DNA of 8,920 bases from NCBI GenBank assembly GCA_028871595.1, contig JAGWMT010000124.1:1-8920 (forward strand), read 5' to 3'. Position numbers and translations under genes: made by a program. Positions 1 through 5,410 of the stretch are shown here, piece by piece (the stretch's first letter is position 1; every line of letters starts with the position of its first letter). This DNA comes from Elusimicrobiota bacterium (GTDB taxonomy: Bacteria > Elusimicrobiota > Elusimicrobia > UBA1565 > UBA9628). Below the pieces are notes generated by a model that worked only from the letters and a program-made list of their open reading frames with translations, had not been told where the DNA came from and searched no databases.

Positions 1-84
1 CGCGCCCGCGGCGCGAAAGGTGATGTACTGGAAGACGTTCAGCGGGCGGAACGAGTCGCGCAGTTGGAAGAGGTAGAAGAGCAT
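1..84 (-). CDS. mraY: MraY, phospho-MurNAc-pentapeptide translocase, N-terminal fragment (runs off the left edge)
   Basis: Only the first 28 codons are inside the window. They read MLFYLFQLRDSF followed by RPLNVFQYITFRAAGA, which matches the conserved beginning of MraY (a short membrane-proximal start, then LNVFRYITFR-A). MraY is the integral membrane enzyme that transfers phospho-MurNAc-pentapeptide from the UDP-linked precursor made by MurF onto undecaprenyl phosphate, giving lipid I. The ATG shares its A with the last base of the murF stop codon (TAATG), so translation is probably coupled to murF. The catalytic aspartates lie outside the window, so integrity of the gene cannot be judged. 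Identification rests on this short N-terminus plus the expected dcw position after murF. Confidence 0.88.
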   Translation of the reverse strand, partial: MLFYLFQLRDSFRPLNVFQYITFRAAGA

Positions 85-1436
85 TAGAGGGCCTTGGCCA
101 GTTCCTCGAGCTTCATCGCCCGGGACGCCTTGAACAGTACCGCGTCGTGCTTCGAAAGCTTACTTTTTAGGGCCGAGGTGAACGACTTTGGGTCGAGGTC
201 ATACGCGAACGGAAATTTTGGGTTTGCTTCCTTGAGCGCGGCCGCGGCGGGAGACATCTCCGGTCCCGCGAGAAAAACGGATTTGAGATCCAAGGTCGCC
301 ACCCACGAACCGAGCTCTCGATGGAAGCGGCCGGAATCGGGACCGAGCTCTTTCATGTCGCCCAGGATTAAAGTCTTAGGACGAGCCGGAAACTGTTCGA
401 GAAATGCCTCGATGGACGCGCGCATGGACGCCGGATTGGCGTTGTAGGCGTCCATCACCAAAGCCGCTCCGCTCGGATGCGGAAGAATTTCCTGGCGGAG
501 CATCCCGGGAACGTGCGCTTCCAAACCGCGGCGGATGGTGTCGGCATCGATGCCCATGGCCCACGCGGCCGCGGCGGCGGCGGCGGCGTTGTAGCGGCTG
601 TAGGAGCCGAAGGATTTGAGGTTTACCTGGATCCGGTGTCGATCGACGATCAATGCGTCGGGTCCGTCAATGCGCACGCGGCAGCGCGGCCCGGCGCCGT
701 AGGTGACGGCGCGCGCGGCCAGGCGCTGCTCCAGCGCCGCCAGCCAGGGGTCGTCGGCGTTGATGACCGCCGCGCCCTCCTCGGGGAGGAACTCGAGAAT
801 CTCGGAGTTGGTCTGGAAGGTGGTCTCGATGGTGCCGAACGACTCCAGGTGATCGGGGCCGATGTTCGTCAGCAGGCCGACCGTGGGCCGGGCGACGCGG
901 GCCAACTCGGCGATCTCCCCGCGGCGGCAAGCGGCCAGCTCGAAGATCCCATAGCGGTTTTCGGGCGTGAGCTCCAGAAGGGACAGCGGGACGCCGATCT
1001 CGTTGTTCCAGTTGCCGGGGCTGGCGCACGTCGGGCCTACCAAGGCGCAGATGGATTTGAGCATCTCTTTCGTCGTCGTCTTGCCGTTGGAGCCGACGAT
1101 GCCCACCACGGGAATGTCGAACCGGCCGCGGTGGTGGTGCGCGAGGGCCTGAAGGGCCTTGGTCGTGTCGGGAACCACCACCAGGTGGGCGGGTTTGGGG
1201 GCCTTCGCCGGCAGGCGCCCGCGGCCCACCACCCATCCTCCCGCGACGCGGGCCAGGTCCTCGGTCAGAAGGGTGTGGGCGTCCACGCGCTCGCCGGCCA
1301 GGGCCCAAAAGCACTGTCCTTCGCGCAGGGCGCGGGTATCCGTGCAGACGACGTCGACGGGATCGGTCCCCTCGCCGCGCGTCAGGCGCCCGCCCGCGGC
1401 CCGGGCCAGCTCTCCCCACGTCAAGTTGAGCTTCAT
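84..1436 (-). CDS. murF: MurF, UDP-MurNAc-tripeptide:D-Ala-D-Ala ligase
   Basis: MurF is a cytoplasmic ATP-dependent ligase that adds D-Ala-D-Ala to the UDP-MurNAc-tripeptide made by MurE. The protein is 450 residues, normal for the family. In order it shows an N-terminal substrate domain (about 1-105), the Mur-ligase P-loop GSNGKTTTKEM at 115-125, NNEIGVPLSLL at 144-154, a TNIGPDHLESFG stretch at 190-201, DAYNANPASM at 329-338, LGDMKELG at 358-365 and a C-terminal KASRAMKLEEL at 436-446. The start ATG overlaps the murE stop (ATGA) and the stop overlaps the mraY start. Two places differ from typical MurF: the usual acidic-Met-Gly...PGEI segment reads ELAACRRGEI (166-175), and the usual AKxEI reads TNSEI (209-213), with Asn in place of the common Lys. 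The C-terminal part (roughly 84-500) is visibly less GC-rich than the rest. Confidence 0.96.
   Translation of the reverse strand: MKLNLTWGELARAAGGRLTRGEGTDPVDVVCTDTRALREGQCFWALAGERVDAHTLLTEDLARVAGGWVVGRGRLPAKAPKPAHLVVVPDTTKALQALAHHHRGRFDIPVVGIVGSNGKTTTKEMLKSICALVGPTCASPGNWNNEIGVPLSLLELTPENRYGIFELAACRRGEIAELARVARPTVGLLTNIGPDHLESFGTIETTFQTNSEILEFLPEEGAAVINADDPWLAALEQRLAARAVTYGAGPRCRVRIDGPDALIVDRHRIQVNLKSFGSYSRYNAAAAAAAAWAMGIDADTIRRGLEAHVPGMLRQEILPHPSGAALVMDAYNANPASMRASIEAFLEQFPARPKTLILGDMKELGPDSGRFHRELGSWVATLDLKSVFLAGPEMSPAAAALKEANPKFPFAYDLDPKSFTSALKSKLSKHDAVLFKASRAMKLEELAKAL
571..588. repeat. (GCG)6 trinucleotide run inside murF
   Basis: Six uninterrupted GCG triplets. In the murF frame they form most of a poly-alanine run (residues 283-291, following Asn283's neighbourhood in the R-Y-N-A motif). 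MurF proteins are normally Ala-rich here (NA-AA-A), so the run is probably a codon-bias effect on a conserved helix. A run of this kind can slip during replication in steps of one codon without breaking the frame. Confidence 0.8.
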
Positions 1437-2929
1437 GTCAGGTTCCGCAGGGCGGAGCGCGCCGCCTGCCGGTCGTCGAAAGGCACCGTGCGGTCGCGGA
1501 GGATCTGGTCCGTCTCGTGCCCTTTGCCGGCGATCAGCACCACGTCGCCGGAGCGGGCCTCCGCGATCGCGCAGGCGATGGCTTCCCCGCGGTCGGCTAC
1601 GATCCTATAATTTTGGAGGCCGGCGGCGCGAATGCCGGTCTGTATATCGTCCAGGATGGCCGAAGGGTCCTCGGAGCGGGGATTATCGCTGGTCAATATC
1701 GCGAGATCTCCCCCCCGGCAGGCCGCGACGCCCATCGGTCCGCGTTTCGTTTTGTCGCGGTCGCCCCCACAACCAAAAACGGTTATTAAACGGCGGTGCG
1801 GGAGACCGCCCAGAAGCTTCAGGACCGTTTCCAAGGCCGAATCGGTGTGGGCAAAATCCACGAAAATATGAAAATCCTGGCCCTCGTCGACAGCTTCGAG
1901 TCGGCCGGGAACGGAAGAGAGCGACGCAAGACCGGCAAATACCTTGTCGGGCGATGAACCGAGTCCGAGCAGAGCGGCGGCCGCGGCGAGTGCGTTTGAT
2001 ACGTTATGCGGACCAGGAAGCCGCACGCTCCCATTGAAAGTCTTCCCCCGCCAGTCGACGATAAATTTGGATCCGTTCAAATCCGCGGATGTGATCGTCC
2101 CACGGAGGTCCTTCGCCTCAGGCCCCAAGCCGAACGAAACCACATCACATCCCACCGCGCGCTTCACGAGGTAGTGCGCCCGTGGGTCGTCATAATTTAA
2201 TGCCGCGACCTTGGGACTCTTTCCGTTTCCGGCCCGCGCGAGGAGATCGAAAAGATGGGACTTCGCCTCGAAATAGGCCTCCGTCGTTTTGTGGTAGTCC
2301 AGATGATCCCGGGTCAGGTTCAAAAAAATGCCGGCATCGAAATCCACGGTCTCTACCCGTTTCTGCGCCAGCGCGTGAGACGACACCTCCATTAATGCAT
2401 GCGTCGCCCCCCCGTCGCGGAACCGGGCCAGGAGCCGGGTGAGTTCCAGGGAGATGGGGGTGGTGTTGACGGCCTTGTTCAGGCGCTCGCCCGCCAGGCG
2501 GTAGTCGATGGTGCCCGCCACTCCCGCCGTGCCGCCGAGCGCGTTCACGGCGGCTTCCAAGAAATACGTCGTGGTGGTTTTCCCGTTCGTCCCGGTGACG
2601 CCGACGACCGTCAGCGCGCCGGACGGATGGCCGAAGAACGCGTCGGCGCAGAGGCCCATGGCCTCGGCGGCGTCGGTGACCTGGATCCACGTGCCGGCCA
2701 GGACCGCGGGCGGCGGCGGCGGCTCCAGTTCGCTGACCACGCCCACCGCGCCGGCGGCCATCGCCTCGCGGGCGTGGCGGTTGCCGTCGGTCTTGGAGCC
2801 GGGGAGGGCGAAGAACAGGTCTCCGGGCGCGACCGTGCGCGAATCGTGGCTCAGGCCCGCGACGGGGACGTCCACGCGGCCGACGGTGCGCCGCGGGGAG
2901 GCCGCGCGCAGGAGCTCGGCGAGGGTCAT
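1433..2929 (-). CDS. murE: MurE, UDP-MurNAc-L-Ala-D-Glu:meso-DAP ligase
   Basis: MurE is a cytoplasmic Mur ligase that adds the third stem-peptide residue. The 498-residue protein has family-typical length. It starts with the N-terminal UDP-binding domain containing HDSRTVAPGDLFFALPG (28-44), then the P-loop GVTGTNGKTTT (110-120), NTTP (155-158), EVSSHAL (181-187), LTRDHLDYH (205-213) and Lys223 in EAKSHLF, the position of the carbamylated lysine. DNPRSEDP (415-422) is the motif associated with meso-diaminopimelate rather than lysine, so DAP-type peptidoglycan is inferred. HETDQI follows the conserved GKGHE (468-472). The usual AHTPDAL reads AHTDSAL (360-366). The ATG lies 2 bases after the ftsI stop; no strong ribosome site is visible, so coupling to ftsI is likely. 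The C-terminal half (about 1600-2400) has much lower GC than the N-terminal half. Confidence 0.97.
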   Translation of the reverse strand: MTLAELLRAASPRRTVGRVDVPVAGLSHDSRTVAPGDLFFALPGSKTDGNRHAREAMAAGAVGVVSELEPPPPPAVLAGTWIQVTDAAEAMGLCADAFFGHPSGALTVVGVTGTNGKTTTTYFLEAAVNALGGTAGVAGTIDYRLAGERLNKAVNTTPISLELTRLLARFRDGGATHALMEVSSHALAQKRVETVDFDAGIFLNLTRDHLDYHKTTEAYFEAKSHLFDLLARAGNGKSPKVAALNYDDPRAHYLVKRAVGCDVVSFGLGPEAKDLRGTITSADLNGSKFIVDWRGKTFNGSVRLPGPHNVSNALAAAAALLGLGSSPDKVFAGLASLSSVPGRLEAVDEGQDFHIFVDFAHTDSALETVLKLLGGLPHRRLITVFGCGGDRDKTKRGPMGVAACRGGDLAILTSDNPRSEDPSAILDDIQTGIRAAGLQNYRIVADRGEAIACAIAEARSGDVVLIAGKGHETDQILRDRTVPFDDRQAARSALRNLT

Positions 2930-2931
2930 GC

Positions 2932-4575
2932 CTACCGCCGTGCCGTCGCCAGGGCCGGATCTGCGGGGCGGTCCGGCGGGATGCCCTCGAGCGCGAGGAG
3001 GCGCCTGCCGACCTGTGAAAAAATAGGGGCCGCGGTCAGGGCGCCATAGTAGGATCCCTTGGGTTCGTTGAGCACCACCAGGATGGTCCAGCGCGGATCG
3101 GAGGCCGGCAGGAAGCCCGCGAACGAGGCGGTGTAGGCGGTGGTCGAATACTTGTGAGTGAGCGGATCGATCTTGCGCGCGGTCCCGGTCTTGCCGGCCA
3201 CGCGGTAGCCGGGGATCCGGGCGCTCATGCCGGTGCCGCGATCGACGACGCCCTCCAACAGGCCGCCCAGCTCCCGCACCGCGCGCTCGGAGGCCACGCG
3301 GCGCACCTTGACCGGGGGCGTGCCGTCCAGCACCAGCTTGGGCTCCCACAGCGTCCCGCCGTTGGCCACGGACGAGTAGGCGCCGACGGCCTGGATGGCG
3401 CTGACCTGGAGGTTGTAGCCGTAGGACGAGGCGGCGAGGCCCACCTTCGTGAGCTCCGAAATGGGCTTCATCTCGCCGGAAGTCTCTCCGGGAAGGGGGA
3501 TGCCGGTCTTCGCTCCGAAGCCGAACGAACGGCACATGCGGTAGAATCGCGCCGCGCCGATGCGCTGGACGACCTTCGAGATGCCGATGTTCGACGATCT
3601 CTCCAAAATTTGACCGAGCGTGATGTCTCCGGAACCCTCATGGTCGGTGATGAAAACGCCCGGGACGATCTCGTAGCGGCCCTGCTCGCCGTAGAACGTC
3701 TCGTCGGGGCGGACCAGGTTGTCATCGAGGGCGCTCAAAGCCGTGACGATCTTGAACGTGGAGCCGGGCTCGTAGGCGTCCTGCACGAGCGGATTCTTGA
3801 GGGGCGTGGGCGGCCAATTGGCCATGGCCAGGATTTCCCCGTCGCGAGGATCCTGCACGGCCACGAAGCCGCTCTTGAAGGAATGGGCGGCGGCCGACTG
3901 GCGCAAGGCCTCCTCGGCGAAGTACTGGATATTGCGGTCGATGGTGAGGCGCACCGGGTCGGGGGTCCGGCCGTCGTCGGCGATGCTCTTGTAGATCGTA
4001 TGCCCGGCGCCGTCCCGGATCAGCTCGAAGCGGCGCGGCGTTCCGCGCAGGCGCTTGTCCAAAGTGAGCTCCGCCCCGGCCAGGCCCTTCCCGTCCTTGC
4101 CGACCACGCCCAGGATGCCGCGCGCCAGGTCGCCGTTCGGATAGGTGCGCTGCTGGGACGGGACCACTCCGACGCCTTCCACGCGCGCGCGCTTGACCGC
4201 CTCGGACTGCTCGGCGGTCATGTCCGTCTTGAGCATCGCGAAGCGGCCGGCGGCGCGCACCTTGGCCTCGATCTCTCGAGCGCTCATCCCCAGCGAGGGC
4301 GAAAGCTTGGCGGCGAACGCCGCGGGGTCCTTGATCATCGGCTTGTCGGCGAAGCAGGACCACGTCGGCACGGAGCGCGCCAGCACGCGTCCATCCCTGT
4401 CCAGGATGTCGGCGCGCGGGGCGGCCTCCTCGGCGACGCGCTCGAACTCGTCCGCCGCCCGCGTCTCCAGCGCGCCGTGGCGCAGGATCTGCAGGTCGGC
4501 CAGACGCAGGCCCAGCAGCGGCAGCGGTAGGAGCGTGATGCCGGCGGCGACGGTCAGGCGAAGGCCCAGGTCCAT
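2932..4575 (-). CDS. ftsI: FtsI/PBP3-type peptidoglycan D,D-transpeptidase
   Basis: This is a class B penicillin-binding protein, the septal transpeptidase that crosslinks peptidoglycan with FtsW and FtsL at the division site. It has 547 residues: a single N-terminal membrane segment (about 7-24), the pedestal domain with ILDRDGRVLARS (57-68) and RTYPNGDLARGILGVVG (143-159), then the transpeptidase domain. The active-site motifs are intact: STFK with nucleophile Ser272, SSN at 327-329 and KTG at 462-464. The protein ends about 65 residues after the conserved TASFAGFLP segment and has no PASTA domain, as in Gram-negative FtsI. The start was chosen at 4575 because it lies 7 bases after the ftsL stop with AAGG just before it; the frame stays open further upstream but only by overlapping ftsL. 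The symbol rests on the sequence plus its place between ftsL and murE. Confidence 0.95.
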   Translation of the reverse strand: MDLGLRLTVAAGITLLPLPLLGLRLADLQILRHGALETRAADEFERVAEEAAPRADILDRDGRVLARSVPTWSCFADKPMIKDPAAFAAKLSPSLGMSAREIEAKVRAAGRFAMLKTDMTAEQSEAVKRARVEGVGVVPSQQRTYPNGDLARGILGVVGKDGKGLAGAELTLDKRLRGTPRRFELIRDGAGHTIYKSIADDGRTPDPVRLTIDRNIQYFAEEALRQSAAAHSFKSGFVAVQDPRDGEILAMANWPPTPLKNPLVQDAYEPGSTFKIVTALSALDDNLVRPDETFYGEQGRYEIVPGVFITDHEGSGDITLGQILERSSNIGISKVVQRIGAARFYRMCRSFGFGAKTGIPLPGETSGEMKPISELTKVGLAASSYGYNLQVSAIQAVGAYSSVANGGTLWEPKLVLDGTPPVKVRRVASERAVRELGGLLEGVVDRGTGMSARIPGYRVAGKTGTARKIDPLTHKYSTTAYTASFAGFLPASDPRWTILVVLNEPKGSYYGALTAAPIFSQVGRRLLALEGIPPDRPADPALATARR

Positions 4576-4582
4576 GGGGCCT

Positions 4583-4942
4583 TCAACTGCGCGACGCTGC
4601 GACCAGGGGCGCCAGGCGCCGGCTGAGCAGGCGCTCCAAAGCCCCGGCGGGAGCGGCGGCGCCCGCGTCCGGCAGGCGGCGCAGCGCCTCGGGTGACGCC
4701 GGCACCAGACCCAGCTTCGCCGCGCGCGCGGCGACCTGCTCGGGAGAGAGCTGCGAATCGAACTCCACTCGGAGAGCCGCCACGCGTCCGCGCCGCTCGA
4801 CGGCGTCCTTGCGCGCGGCTTCCACCTGGTAGCCCAGGCGCGTGGCTTGGACGTGCTGCCAGCACAGGAAAAGCACGAGAGCACCCGCTCCCGCGAAACG
4901 CGCCGCCGACCCCGCTCCCAGTCCCATGCGCGCGTCCATCAT
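4583..4942 (-). CDS. ftsL: FtsL-like cell division protein
   Basis: FtsL is a small bitopic protein that joins FtsB/DivIC and activates the FtsWI septal synthase. This 119-residue protein has the expected plan: a short cytoplasmic start, one membrane segment at about 16-31 (FAGAGALVLFLCWQHV), a heptad-like charged stretch at 38-63 suited to a coiled coil, and the segment SPEQVAARAAKLGLVPAS (66-83), which resembles the typical FtsL ending 'E-IA-KLGL--P'. A variable Ala/Leu/Arg tail follows. FtsL diverges strongly in sequence, so the name depends on this plan and on its place just before ftsI. The start is one of two adjacent ATGs (4942 or 4939), about 12 bases after AGGGGAG. The same frame stays open to 5176 through the hairpin array, so a longer N-terminus is formally possible but unlikely. 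Confidence 0.82.
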   Translation of the reverse strand: MMDARMGLGAGSAARFAGAGALVLFLCWQHVQATRLGYQVEAARKDAVERRGRVAALRVEFDSQLSPEQVAARAAKLGLVPASPEALRRLPDAGAAAPAGALERLLSRRLAPLVAASRS

Positions 4943-4954
4943 AGCAATCGCAGT

Positions 4955-4960
4955 CTCCCC
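4955..4960 (-). promoter_or_regulatory. Putative ribosome binding site of ftsL
   Basis: The minus strand reads GGGGAG (with A before it) 12 bases before the ATG at 4942. The spacing is longer than ideal, but it is the only purine-rich site after the hairpin array, and it supports starting ftsL at the ATG pair 4942/4939 rather than within the array. Confidence 0.5.
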
Positions 4961-4971
4961 TGCCAAATCCG

Positions 4972-5001
4972 GGGCGTCTCCCCGCCGAGTGGGAGACGCC
5001 C
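4972..5001 (-). repeat. Array hairpin 1
   Basis: Arms 4972-4982 (GGGCGTCTCCC) and 4991-5001 (GGGAGACGCCC) form a perfect 11-bp stem. The loop 4983-4990 is CGCCGAGT on the plus strand. This is the hairpin nearest ftsL, ending about 11 bases before its ribosome binding site. Confidence 0.92.
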
Positions 5002-5010
5002 TTGAACGGA

Positions 5011-5042
5011 CGGCGGACGCCCCGCCGAGTGGGCGTCCGCCG
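5011..5042 (-). repeat. Array hairpin 2
   Basis: Arms 5011-5022 (CGGCGGACGCCC) and 5031-5042 (GGGCGTCCGCCG) form a perfect 12-bp stem. The loop 5023-5030 is CGCCGAGT, identical to hairpin 1, although the stems differ. Confidence 0.92.
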
Positions 5043-5049
5043 AAATCGG

Positions 5050-5076
5050 GGCGGCTCACCGCCGAGATGAGCCGCC
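5050..5076 (-). repeat. Array hairpin 3
   Basis: Arms 5050-5058 (GGCGGCTCA) and 5068-5076 (TGAGCCGCC) form a perfect 9-bp stem. The inner pair 5059/5067 is C/A on the plus strand but G.U in the operon transcript, which adds a tenth pair there. The loop holds CGCCGAG. Confidence 0.9.
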
Positions 5077-5085
5077 GAATCCGGC

Positions 5086-5117
5086 GGCCGGACGCCCCGC
5101 CGAGCGGGCGTCCGGCC
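5086..5117 (-). repeat. Array hairpin 4
   Basis: Arms 5086-5097 (GGCCGGACGCCC) and 5106-5117 (GGGCGTCCGGCC) form a perfect 12-bp stem. The loop 5098-5105 is CGCCGAGC. Confidence 0.92.
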
Positions 5118-5139
5118 AGAACTTCGAACTTCCAAACCT

Positions 5140-5168
5140 GGGCGCCCCCCGCCGAGAGAGGGACGCCC
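5140..5168 (-). repeat. Array hairpin 5
   Basis: Arms 5140-5148 and 5160-5168 pair at 8 of 9 positions as DNA. The exception, 5145/5163, is C/A on the plus strand and G.U in the operon transcript; 5149/5159 behaves the same way, and 5150/5158 is C/G. The loop contains GCCGAGA preceded by C. An alternative small stem uses GCCCTT (5165-5170) with AAGGGC (5175-5180), which overlaps hairpins 5 and 6 and could compete with them. Confidence 0.82.
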
Positions 5169-5177
5169 TTAATCAAG

Positions 5178-5206
5178 GGCGGACGCCGCGCCGAACGGCG
5201 TCCGCC
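5178..5206 (-). repeat. Array hairpin 6
   Basis: Arms 5178-5188 (GGCGGACGCCG) and 5196-5206 (CGGCGTCCGCC) form a perfect 11-bp stem. The loop 5189-5195 is CGCCGAA. This hairpin begins 6 bases after the stop codon of the 60-residue ORF, so it would sit at the 3' side of that reading frame in the transcript. Confidence 0.92.
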
Positions 5207-5212
5207 AAATCG

Positions 5213-5395
5213 TCAGGGCCGGCGCTCCCTCCCCTTGAGGAACACCCGCCGCCAAACATAAGCGGAGCCGGCCTTGCGGCCCGCCGGATCCAGCGCCACC
5301 GTCTGGCGCCGGTCCACCAGGAAAGCGACCGTCGTGTCGAGCTTGTGCATCGCCGCCGTCGCCGCGCTCGAACCGCCCACGAAGTCAGTTTTCAT
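5213..5395 (-). CDS. Small protein of unknown function in the dcw operon (60 residues)
   Basis: I do not recognise this protein. The frame begins 15 bases after the rsmH stop with ATG, preceded at 8 bases by AGGGGGA, the best ribosome site within the cluster, and it uses GC-rich third positions like its neighbours. Both points favour a real gene. The product starts MKTDFVGGSSAATAAMHKLD and then has a short hydrophobic patch (TVAFLVD, 22-28), followed by a basic second half ending FLKGRERRP. It has no clear membrane helix or signal peptide, so it is not an obvious FtsL; that role fits the next gene. It could be a lineage-specific cytoplasmic small protein or a leader ORF whose translation affects the hairpin array that starts 6 bases after its stop. 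Confidence 0.6.
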   Translation of the reverse strand: MKTDFVGGSSAATAAMHKLDTTVAFLVDRRQTVALDPAGRKAGSAYVWRRVFLKGRERRP

Positions 5396-5403
5396 GTTTC
5401 GTG

Positions 5404-5410
5404 TCCCCCT
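5404..5410 (-). promoter_or_regulatory. Ribosome binding site of the 60-residue ORF
   Basis: The minus strand reads AGGGGGA directly after the rsmH stop codon and 8 bases before ATG at 5395. Position and strength support translation of this otherwise unrecognised ORF. Confidence 0.65.

Larger units (their letters stand above)
4972..5206 (-). repeat. Tandem array of six hairpins with a shared loop core and differing stems
   Basis: This 235-base stretch fills the gap between the 60-residue ORF and ftsL, the only large gap in the operon. It holds six inverted repeats in tandem, with stems of 9-12 bp separated by 7-9 bases except for one 22-base spacer (5118-5139). All six loops contain CGCCGA on the plus strand (UCGGCG in the operon transcript); four have the 8-base loop CGCCGAGN or very close to it. 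The stem sequences differ from hairpin to hairpin, yet each stays self-complementary, so pairing rather than sequence seems to be kept. Several short spacers share AAATC or GAATCC (4965-4969, 5043-5047, 5078-5082, 5207-5211). I do not recognise a named family. It could be a palindromic mobile or REP-like element, or an RNA regulatory or protective structure affecting ftsL and downstream expression. Confidence 0.9.

Noticed and set aside
477..1610. 377-codon open frame on the plus strand
   Set aside because: Antisense shadow of murF and the end of murE; low-complexity composition and no family features.
3154..4530. 458-codon open frame on the plus strand
   Set aside because: Lies antisense to ftsI, whose motifs are unambiguous; long antisense frames arise readily in DNA with GC-rich third positions. 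Its translation is rich in Arg, Gly, Ala and His with no recognisable domain.
2932..4884. Extended 650-residue start for FtsI
   Set aside because: The extra 103 residues overlap ftsL out of frame and lack FtsI features; the ATG at 4575 has the membrane segment right after it.
4972..5206. CRISPR array
   Set aside because: Repeat units are hairpins with different stem sequences and 7-9 base spacers; there are no constant direct repeats with spacers of about 30 bases, and no cas genes.
4972..5206. Simple intrinsic terminator between rsmH and ftsL
   Set aside because: None of the six hairpins is followed by a U tract on the minus strand, and the genes beyond have no visible promoter of their own.
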